Source: Hemerocallis citrina
Taxonomy: Eukaryota > Streptophyta > Magnoliopsida > Asparagales > Asphodelaceae
Direction of reading: 5' to 3'
Assembly (NCBI GenBank): GCA_017893485.1
Contig: CM030366.1
Coordinates: 187,037,947 to 187,101,946 of the forward strand
Length of the DNA: 64,000 nt
Below, piece by piece: positions 54,870-64,000 of the stretch (the first letter of the stretch is position 1; each line of letters opens with the position of its first letter). The position numbers and the translations under genes were made by a program. Under the pieces are notes generated by a model, which did not search any database, was not told where the DNA came from, and saw only the letters and a program-made list of their open reading frames with translations.

Positions 54870-56211
54870 GTGGAGGAGGGATCAGCGCCGACGAAGGGAT
54901 CTTCGATCCGGGTTGGGCGAGAAAGAGTTTCGACCAATAGATCCAACGGCCCAGATGCGCGGAATTCAAATCCACAATCAACTCCAGATTTGGGATGTTT
55001 GGCAGTCACAGAGGCGACCCACCAAAATGAGGATCAAAAGATACCTAAAAATGGAAACCTACGCATCGGAGTTGGTGGAGTTGGTAGGGAGGCTAGGAGA
55101 GAGGAGCACAGAGGGGAGGCAGACTGCGCAAGAGCTGCAAAAGGCCAAAACGCTCTGCTTGTCAAATTGCAAAACGACATGCAAAGTTGTTTTGAAAAGG
55201 AACAAGGGCAGGTGCTGCGAGCGGAGCAGGGGAGGGAGACAGACTGCGAAGGGGCCAAAAATGGCGAAAGCACCCTGGGAATCGACATGCAAGAAGTCAT
55301 GCACAGTCGAAACCCAAAGAATCAAGAGTTGGTAATTTTGGGTTGTGGGTCGAGAGGGGAACTTTCTAAGATGGGATACACGACGAACAAAGAGCAGAAG
55401 GTTGGCAGGGGCTCCGCCCAAAGTGGGAGAGGCATAGGCGCTGAGGCCTCTGCGCTCGAAGAGACGAGAGCTCAAAGTGGTAACAAAAGAAATGAGGAGG
55501 GTAAAGACAATGAAGATGAAAGAGGAGGAAGAGATAAGGAAGCAGTCAGTGCTTCGCATAGTGCGCCATCTGAAACCACCGCAGAACTAGCAGATCAGAA
55601 GGAGACACATGTCCTCACACTACAAGCGGCAGGCTCAAGGAGCGAGGAGGGTGTTATAATGTCTCGCAGAGGAGAAAAACACTTAAATGACCCCAGTATA
55701 GAGGACAGATGTGTACGGGGGGGGGGGGATTTTATAATGTTATTGGGCCCAAAGAGGGGTCCAAGATACATTCTTTTGTTATTGGGCCTTCTGAAACTAC
55801 GATTAGTCTCAATGAGCAGCGGCTTAGGGTGAATAGCGGGCCCATAGAGGGGTCTGCATGGAAGCTCCCCCTCGTGCAGATAGTGACGAGGACATGGAAG
55901 GGCGCCTGAATTTAGACGAGGAGTTCTCATTTATGGATGAGGAGTCAGAGGAGCTTGATTATGTGGTGGACACTCAGAGGGACATTTCTCCAGAGATGGT
56001 CTTATCCACCTTGCCAGAGTCAGCGCCTGGATATAGCTCCTGTTCGTCAGACAGGGCAGTTGGATTTAGGGTACGACGGACACCGAAGAGGGCTCATGTG
56101 GAGTTTCTAGATGATTATCTGAAGGTAGCTGCGGCAGCCAAGGCAACTAAGTTCAATGACGTAGATACGAAGAGTTTTTTAGAGTCTATTAAATTTCATG
56201 TCAGATTCTGA
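54870..56211 (+). pseudogene. LINE ORF1 C-terminal/linker remnant
   Basis: Two hydrophilic, charge-rich frames (54870-55832 and 55858-56211) with a G-run at about 55719. The second is acidic (FSFMDEESEELDYVVDT). I do not recognise a domain; the position between the DUF4283-like part and ORF2 suggests the ORF1 tail. Confidence 0.4.
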
Positions 56212-56415
56212 TATTTTTAGCCTAGCTCAAACTTGTGGCTTAGTAGTTTGTGACCCAGAGCGTAATGCTCTCCTGCTTAACAAAATTAGGAATTGGGAAA
56301 CTGAACGAGCTACGACAAGATCTCAGAAAGGCCAACGATCCAACTCTGGGTTGATGGAGGTCTTGGAGGAAGACACCAGTCATCCACCCACGATCAACCT
56401 AGACATAGTGTCTCA

Positions 56416-58012
56416 ATGAATACATTATTCTGGAATGTTAAGGGGCTGGGGGATAAGGGGAAGAGAGATATGGTTCGGGACGTTATTAAGAGCTCCAAGG
56501 CAGAAGTGGTAGGGTTACAAGAAACCAAACTCGCGAACAAGTTTAAACTAAAAAGAGTAGGGGGCAACAGGATCAAGGAATGGGTGCTACGCCCATCCAT
56601 AGGAGCATCGGGAGGGGGGATTGCTATTGGGTTCAATCCGGATATCTTTACCTACATTGACGAGTACAATGGAACGTTTTCCCTGACTATCCAACTAAAG
56701 CAACGATCTGATAATTGGATGCAGACAATCACTGTCGTATATGGCCCAAATGTGGCTACAGATCGAGATGCATTTTGGTAAGAGCTTATCGGTATCCGAC
56801 AACGATGGTCGGGACCCTGGATAGTCGGGGGAGATTTTAATATCACCAGATTCGCTTTCGAGCACAAGGGAAGAGGGTCAAGTGACAGACACAGAGAAGA
56901 GTTTAATAGGGTGATCACGGAACTAGAGCTGATCGATATCCCAATCAATGACCAACTATTTACATGGTCCAACATGCAAGCACTTCCGATTATGGCCAAA
57001 CTGGAAAGGATACTAGTTTCGATGGATTGAGAGGCTAAATTCCCGTTAGCGAGAGCTAAGTTTATCCCTAGGACTACGTCAGATCATTCCCCGGTCCTTC
57101 TTGATGCCGGGGTACAGGGATCTCAAAGACCAAGGAAGTTCAGATTTGAGAAGGCTTGGTTAGAAGTCCAGGGATTTCACCACATGGTGATGGAAAACTG
57201 GGGCACTCCCTACTACTGGTTCGGATGCAGCTTCCCGATGGTGTGAAAAAATCCGCAGATTGAGAAAGCGGCTGCGTAGATGGAATCGGTCCAGATTCTC
57301 GACCATCTGGCGTGCTAAAGATTCATTTTTGGAAGGAATTGATGAGCTAGAGAGATTGGAAGAAACGAGAGTCCTGTCCCAAGAAGAAAGAAACAGGCTA
57401 CTAGAGCTCCGACAAAATATTGCCAATCTTTATAAGCTGGAGGAGATAAAATGGCAACAAAGGTTGAGGATTTCGTGGCTCAAAGAGGAAGACGCGAACA
57501 CGGCCTACTTCCACCGAGTGGCAAGCGCAAGGCGTAGATCCAATCTTATCCTGTCACTACAGACGGACACGGGAACATCGCAAGATGAAAATGTGATTTC
57601 CAAAATCTTTCAAGATTACTACAAGGGCCTCTTTGGGAAGAAGAATGACTTCAGGGTTCCACTCAGGGATGACTTCTGGCAGGCCTGTCAAAATGAGTCA
57701 GAGCAAACGCTATCCAATTTGGAGGTACCGTTCTCAGAAGTGGAAGTGGAAGTGGCCATCAGTCAAATGGGATCAGACAAGTCGCCTGGGCCAGACGAAT
57801 TCCCAATGACGTTCTTCAAGGTGTTCTGCGAAGAGATAAAATGGGACATTATGGCGCTGATGGATGAATTCTTCCACAAAAATCTTAGATTGGACATGTT
57901 CAACTTTGCGGAAGTTGTCCTGATTCCTAAGCGGGCAGAATCTATGAGGATAGGGGATTTTAGACCAATTAGCCTCATAAACTACTCGGTTAAGATCATC
58001 ACCAAAGTCCTC
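56416..58012 (+). pseudogene. LINE ORF2 remnant: endonuclease and N-terminal reverse transcriptase
   Basis: The APE-type endonuclease starts at 56416 (FWNVKGLGDKGKR, VVGLQETKL, VVYGPN) and continues past an in-frame TAA (56779-56781) with WIVGGDFNITRF and TSDHSPVLLD. A TGA near 57028 also interrupts it. A one-base shift at about 57190-57225 changes frame. The RT region follows (ISWLKEEDANTAYFHRVASA, DKSPGPDEFPMTFFK, VLIPKRAESMRIGDFRPISL) and stops at about 58012, before the catalytic aspartates. The protein would nick target DNA and reverse-transcribe the LINE RNA; this copy cannot. Confidence 0.85.
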
Positions 58013-58220
58013 CATTTGCAGCTTCTTTTGCTCCTCTTTCATTCTCATACAATCTCTCTCTCCCAATATCTACCTCAAAAGCAAATCAAAACCCAGTTCG
58101 GCCACAAATCGAACTATTGGCTAAATTCGGAGTTATTTTCTAAGGTATTGACTAATTCTTTGCCTTATTAGTTTTAATTGTGTTGATTTTTCAATTTTTC
58201 CATAGTAGATTATTTAGAAA
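58013..58220 (+). other. Unassigned sequence after LINE truncation
   Basis: A pyrimidine-rich, leader-like stretch (CTTCTTTTGCTCCTC, CTCTCTCTCCC) ending near TTTTCTAAG/GTATTG, which resembles a 5' untranslated exon with a splice donor. No gene follows. Confidence 0.3.
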
Positions 58221-58430
58221 GTGCCCAAAAAATTCTGTCTAAGTAATTTGTAGATGTAAAATTGTGAAGACTTTTAATATATTCAAGTGCCCCCAAAATT
58301 CGTTGTCTTAGTAATTTGTAGATGTAGAATTTGGAAGACTTTTAATATATTCAACTTCCCAAAAAAATCTACATTTAGAATTAATATATTTAAGTGCCCA
58401 AAGACTTTAAAATTTTGTAAATGTAGAAAT
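58221..58430. repeat. Small tandem repeat, about 66-bp unit
   Basis: Units start GTGCCCAAAA at 58221, 58287 and (partly deleted) 58355 and 58394, each with TAATTTGTAGATGTA and ACTTTTAATATATTCAA. Confidence 0.75.
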
Positions 58431-59503
58431 GTTTGTCTTACTAGTTTTGTTTTATTTGTGTTGGTTTTTCACGCTCGATTTATACGGAAATAATTATAAA
58501 TGTTTTAGTGCGGTTACAATAGAAAATCTTACAGACGACCTCTAAAAAATACGAAACTTTGCGAGTAGGTTGGTCTCACGCAGCACAAGCCACCATAACT
58601 TGTAGAAGTGGGTTTCGATTCACGGTTCGAGATATACGACTGTGTATCGTTTTCTGTTTTAAAAAAACCAAATAAAGCGGTACATGTTTGGAGGGTTTTC
58701 TAGTATAAACCCACTAAAAAAATTCCTACTTTATTTACTTCTTTTGCGAGGAACGTAAGAAAACCGCACAAACGGTATATAAATTTATAAAATTTTCCAC
58801 CTTGCTTGGATTCGCCTACCACAAGTCACCCCAACTTGTAGAAGTGAGTTTCGACTCATGGTACGAGAGATACGCCATGTATCGCTTTATTTGAGTTTTT
58901 TTACAACCTAAACCGATACAGGCCCGTATCTCTCCAACCGTGAGTCAAAAGTCACTTCTACAAGTTGGGATGGCTTGTGCTAGGTGAGGCCAACCTACTC
59001 AAAAAGTTTCCTTATATTTTGGAACCCGTTTGGTGGATTTTCTAGTCTAAACGCACTAAAAAAGTTTTAATTTTATTTACTTCTTATGCGAAGAACGTGA
59101 GAAAATCACATAAATGGCATCCAAAATTTATTAAACTTTGTAAATTGGTTGAATTCACCGACCACAGGCCATCCCAACTTGTAGAAGTGAGTTTCGACTC
59201 ACGGTTCGAGAGATATGGCCGTGGATCGCTTTATTTGGGTTTTTTTACAGCCAAAAGCGATACACGCACGTATCTCTCGAACCGTGAATCGAAACTCACT
59301 TCTACAAGTTGAGGTGGTTTGTGCTAGGTGAGACCAACATACTCGTAAAGTTTCGTATTTTTTGGAACCCGTTTGGAGAGGATTTTAGTCTAAACGCACT
59401 AAAATTTTTCTAAGTTTAATTACTTCTAATGCGAGAACGTGAGAAAATCGCAAAACGGCATCTAAAATTTATTAAACTTTTCGGATTGCTTGAATTCACC
59501 TAG

Positions 59504-59664
59504 CACAAGCCATCCCAACGTGTAGAAGTGAGTGTCTACTCACGGTTCGAGAGATACGGCCCGTGTATCGCTTTATTTGTGTTTTTTACAACCTAAAGCG
59601 ATACACGCCCGTATCTCTCGAACCGTGAGTCGAAACTCACTTCTACAAGTTGGAATGGCTTGTG
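59504..59664. repeat. Example palindrome unit (161 bp)
   Basis: Runs from CACAAGCCATCCCAACG to AATGGCTTGTG with arms of about 70 bp around an AT-rich centre (TTATTTGTGTTTTTTACAACC). Inside each arm is the smaller hairpin GTGAGT-TTCG-ACTCAC (here with substitutions in the left arm). The unit at 62658-62818 is equivalent. Confidence 0.85.
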
Positions 59665-61289
59665 CTACGTGAGACCATCCTAGTTGCAAAGTTTCGTATT
59701 TTTTGGAGATTGCTTGAAGGGTTTTCTAGTCTAACCGCTCTGAACGCTTTATAAGTCATTTACTTCTAATGCCAGTAACGTGAGAAAACCGCACAAACGG
59801 CATCCAAAATTTACAAAACTTTGCAACTTGCTTGAATTCACCTAGCACAAGCAACTCCAACTTGTAGAAGTGAGTTTCGACTCACGGTTGGAGAGATACA
59901 GCCGTATATCGCTTTATTTGTGTTCTTTTCAAGCGAAAGCGATGGATGCCCGTATCTCTCAAACCGTGACCCGAAACTAACCTTTACAAGTTGGGGTTGC
60001 TTGAGCTACGTCAGACCATCCTAGTCGCAAAGTTTCGTATTTTTTGGAGGTCATTTGAAGGATTTTCTAGTATAACCACAGTAAACGCTTTCTAAGGCAT
60101 TTACTTCTAATGCGAGAAACGTGAGAAAACCGCACAAACGGCATCCAAAATTTATAAAACTTTGCAGCTTGCTTGAATTCACCTAGCACAAGCCATCCCA
60201 ACTTGTAGAAGTGAGTTTCGACTCACGGTTGGAGAGATACGGCTGTATATCACTTTATTTGGGTTCTTTTCAAGCGAAAGCGATGCATCCCCTATCCCTC
60301 AAACCGTGAGTCGAAATTAACCTTTACAAGTTGGGGTTGCTTGAGCTACGTGAGACCATCCTAGTCGCAAAATTTTATATTTTTTGAAAGTCGTTTGAAG
60401 AACTTTTTAGTATAACCGCACAAAATGCTTTCTAAGGCATTTACTTCTAATGCGAGGAACGTAAAAAAACCGCACAAACGGCATCCAAAATTTATAAAAC
60501 TTTGAGCCACCCAAATTTGTAGAAGTAAGTTTTGACTCACGGTTTGCGAGATACGACCGGGTACCGCTTTATTTGGTTTTTTTTAAACCAAAAGCGACAC
60601 ACGGCCGTATCTCTAGAGTCGTTAGACGAAACTCAATTCTACAAGTTGGGGTGGCTTGCGCTACGTGAATTCAACATAGTTGCAATTTTATAAATTTTGA
60701 ATGTCATTTATGCTGTTTTGTCACGTTCCTCGCATGAAGAAGTAATTGACTACCATCCAAACGAACTTCAAAAAATACGAAATTTTGCTAGCAGGTTAGA
60801 CTCACGCAGCACAAACCACCCCAACTTGTAGAAGTGAGTTTCGACTAACGGCTCGAGAGATACGGCCGTGCGTCGCTTTTGGTTTAAAAAAAACCAAATA
60901 AAGTGGTACACGGTCGTATCTCGCAAACCGTGAGTCAAAACATACTTTTACAAATTTGGGTGGCTTAAAGTTTTATAAATTATGGATGCCGTTTGTGCGG
61001 TTTTCTCACGTTCCTCGCATTAGAAGTAAATGCCGTAGAAAGCATTTTGTGCGGTTATACTAAAAACTCCTTCAAACGACCTCCAAAAAATATAAAATTT
61101 TGCAACTAGGATGGTCTCACGTAGCTCAAGCAACCCCAACTTGTAGAGGTTAATTTCGACTCACGGTTTGAGGGATACGGCCATGCATCGCTTTCGCTTG
61201 AAAAGAACCCAAATAAAGTGATATACAGCCGTATCTCTCCAACCGTGAGTCGAAACTCACTTCTACAAGTTGGGATGGGTTGTGCTACA

Positions 61290-61480
61290 ATGCTACATGT
61301 GATTAAATTGCTAATGAGAAATCGAAGTGAGTTACTCTATGTTATGAGTTCATAAGAAATGTTTTTTATATATATATAAGGATTGTGAATAAGGAAATGA
61401 ATGAATTGAGTTGCAGACAATGATACAAAAGTAAGATAAATTGAATCAGATGTGAATGAATAAAGTTGAAGATAGTGAAT
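61290..61480. other. Foreign insert inside the palindrome array
   Basis: About 190 bp of AT-rich sequence without the array motifs, between a palindrome and a reverse spacer. ATTGCTAATGAGA and GTGAATGAATAAAGTTGAAGAT loosely resemble the inner parts of the long LTRs (about 1457 and 8320-8390). Confidence 0.45.
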
Positions 61481-64000
61481 TCAAGCAAGCTGCAAAGTTT
61501 TATAAATTTTGGATGCAGTTTGTGCGGTTTTCTCACGTTTCTCGCATTAGAAGTAAATGCCTTAGAAAGCGTTTACTTTGGTTATACTAGAAAATCCTTC
61601 AAACGACCTCCAAAAAATACGAAACTTTGCGACTAGAATGGTCTGACGTATTCACGCAGCACAAACCACCCCAACTTGTAGAAGTGAGTTTCGACTAACG
61701 GCTCGAGAGATACGGCCGTGTGTCGCTTTTGGTTTAAAAAAAAACCAAATAAAGGGGTACACGGTCGTATCTCGCAAACCGTGTGTCAAAACTTACTTCT
61801 ACAAATTTGGGTGGCTCAAAGTTTTATAAATTATGGATGCCGTTTGTGCGGTTTTCTCACGTTCCTCGCATTAGAAGTAAATGCCTTAGAAAGCATTTTG
61901 TGCGGTTATACTAAAAAGTCCTTCAAACGACCTCCAAAAAATATAAAATTTTGCGACTAGGATGGTCTCACGTAGCTCAAGCAACCCCAACTTGTAGAGG
62001 TTAATTTCGACTCACGGTTTGAGGGATACGGCCATGCATCGCTTTCGCTTGAAAAAAACCCAAATAAAGTGATATACAGCCGTATCTCTCCAACCGTGAG
62101 TCGAAACTCACTTCTACAAGTTGGGATGGGTTGTGCTAGGTGAATTTAAGCAAGCTGCAAAGTTTTATAAATTTTGGATGCTGTTTGTGAGGTTTTCTCA
62201 CGTTTCTCGCATTAGAAGTAAATGCCTTAGAAAGCGTTTAGTGCGGTTATACTAGAAAATCCTTCAAATGACCTCCAAAAAATACGAATCTTTGCCACTA
62301 AGATGGTCTCACGTAGCTCCAGCAAGCCCAACTTGTAAAGGTTAGTTTCGGATCACGGTTTGAGAGATACGGGCATGCATCGCTTTCGCTTGAAAAGAAC
62401 ACAAATAAAGCGATATATGGCTGTATCTCTCCAACCGTGAGTCGAAACTCACTTCTACAAGTTGGGGTTGCTTGTGCTAGGTGAATTCAAGCAAGTTGCA
62501 AAGTTTTCTAAATTTTGGATGCCGTTTGTGCGGTTTTCTCACGTTACTCGCATTAGAAGTAAATGACTTATAAAGCGTTCAGAGCGGTTAGACTAGAAAA
62601 CCCTTCAAGCAATCTCCAAAAAATACGAAACTTTGCAACTAGGATGGTCTCACGTAGCACAAGCCATCCCAACCTGTAGAAGTGAGTTTCGACTCACGGT
62701 TCGAGAGATACGGGCGTGTATCGCTTTAGGTTGTAAAAAACACAAATAAAGCGATACACGGGCCGTATCTCTCGAACCGTGAGTGGAAACTCACTTCTAC
62801 AAGTTGGAATGGCTTGTGCTAGGTGAGGCCAACCTACTCGAAAAGTTTCCTTATATTTTGGAACCCGTTCGGTGGATTTTCTAGTCTAAACGCACTAAAA
62901 AAGTTCTAATTTTATTTACTTCTTATGCGAAGAACGTGAGAAAATCACATAAATGGCATCCAAAATTTATTAAACTTTGTAAATTGGTTGAATTCACCGA
63001 CCACAGGCCATCCCAACTTGTAGAAGTGAGTTTCGACTCACGGTTCGAGAGATATGGCCGTGGATCGCTTTATTTGGGTTTTTTACAACCAAAAGCGATA
63101 CACGCACGTATCTCTCGAACCGTGAATCGAAACTCACTTCTACAAGTTGAGGTGGTTTGTGCTAGGTGAGACCAACATACTCGTAAAGTTTCGTATTTTT
63201 GGGAACCCGTTTGGAGAGGATTTTAGTCTAAACGCACTAAAATTTTTCTAAGTTTAATTACTTCTAATGCGAGAACGTGAGAAAATCGCAAAACGGCATC
63301 TAAAATTTATTAAACTTTTCAGATTGCTTGAATTCACCTAGCACAAGCCATCCCAACGTGTAGAAGTGAGTGTCTACTCACGGTTCGAGAGATACGGCCC
63401 GTGTATCGCTTTATTTGTGTTTTTTACAACCTAAAGCGATACACGCCCGTATCTCTCGAACCGTGAGTCGAAACTCACTTCTACAAGTTGGAATGGCTTG
63501 TGCTACGTGAGACCATCCTAGTTGCAAAGTTTCGTATTTTTTGGAGATTGCTTGAAGGGTTTTCTAGTCTAACCGCTCTGAACGCTTTATAAGTCATTTA
63601 CTTCTAATGCCAGTAACGTGAGAAAACCGCACAAACGGCATCCAAAATTTACAAAACTTTGCAACTTGCTTGAATTCACCTAGCACAAGCAACTCCACCT
63701 TGTAGAAGTGAGTTTCGACTCACGGTTGGAGAGATACAGCCGTATATCGCTTTATTTGTGTTCTTTTCAAGCGAAAGCGATGGATGCCCGTATCTCTCAA
63801 ACCGTGACCCGAAACTAACCTTTACAAGTTGGGGTTGCTTGAGCTACGTCAGACCATCCTAGTCGTAAAGTTTCGTATTTTTTGGAGGTCGTTTGAAGGA
63901 TTTTCTAGTATAACCACAGTAAACGCTTTCTAAGGCATTTACTTCTAATGCGAGAAACGTGAGAAACCCGCACAAACGGCATCCAAAATTTACAAAACTT

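Larger units (their letters stand above)
52741..58012 (+). mobile_element. Decayed L1-type LINE, 3'-truncated
   Basis: A CT-rich leader (52745-52850), ORF1 with zinc knuckles, a linker, then ORF2 endonuclease and the start of reverse transcriptase in correct LINE order. Nonsense codons and frameshifts occur throughout, and homology stops near 58012 inside the RT domain. No poly-A tail or target duplication is visible. Confidence 0.75.
58500..64000. repeat. Palindrome-based satellite-like array, about 340-bp period, orientation-switching
   Basis: At least 15 palindromes of about 160 bp (centres near 58893, 59243, 59584, 59925, 60268, 60580, 60885, 61200, 61735, 62060, 62395, 62738, 63080, 63425, 63765, plus a degraded one near 58640). 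Each left arm carries CTTGTAGAAGTGAG, TTTCGACTCACGG and GAGAGATACGG; the right arm is its inverse. They are separated by about 175-bp spacers containing TTTACTTCTAATGCGAG and CGCACAAACGGCATCC. Spacers point forward at about 58690-60500, reverse at 60665-62655 and forward again from 62820. The short reading frames are artefacts. The array runs off the window end. I do not recognise the family. Confidence 0.9.

Noticed and set aside
59097..59312. 71-codon frame in the palindrome array (also 62936-63169)
   Set aside because: It crosses a palindrome, is repeated only because the block is duplicated, and has no domain.

Overview
This is a plant nuclear genome window, most likely from a eudicot (possibly an asterid; that placement is only an impression from repeat style). 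The evidence is spliced transposon genes with GT-AG introns, Stowaway, PIF/Harbinger, hAT, MULE and Helitron elements, TATA-bearing LTRs, and fragments of plant-only gene families (plant mobile domain, DUF674, AVT1-type transporter). I see no intact host gene. Nearly everything recognisable is a mobile element, a gene fragment carried by one, or satellite DNA. Bases 32464-32963 are a 500-N assembly gap.

Layout. 1-5.2 kb: an LTR of a long-LTR Ty3/gypsy family, a Ty1/copia 3' end and a Stowaway-like MITE. 5.2-10.65 kb: a Helitron interrupted by a 5'-truncated LINE, itself interrupted by a 3.4-kb solo LTR. 10.65-18.85 kb: an 8.2-kb PIF/Harbinger element with a Myb-like ORF1, a spliced DDE transposase with an open reading frame, a captured MLF1-like exon and two higher-order tandem arrays. 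19.73-29.66 kb: a three-level nest. A hAT element carrying AVT1 and DUF674 gene fragments was entered by a second hAT with an internally deleted transposase gene; that one was entered by a MULE with 279-bp terminal inverted repeats (TIRs), which holds a PMD gene fused tail-to-tail to a MURA gene lacking its catalytic domain. Every level has its own exact target-site duplication (TSD). 30-36 kb: small Helitrons in head-to-tail series, microsatellites, the gap and a broken copia gag.

36.22-51.00 kb: a nearly full and very young Ty3/gypsy element of the Tat lineage. It has 591-bp LTRs with 3 differences, one 1902-codon gag-pol frame with an additional RNase H, a 5 x 110-bp array after pol, and on the opposite strand a spliced gene with its own TATA box and polyadenylation signal. 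It is markedly more GC-rich than its surroundings and sits inside a Helitron.

51-58 kb: a second Helitron, AT-rich DNA and a decayed LINE with ORF1 and endonuclease/RT remnants. 58.5 kb to the end: an unusual array of about 340-bp units, each centred on a roughly 160-bp palindrome, whose spacers switch orientation at palindromes. I do not recognise this family; it is the best candidate here for something undescribed.
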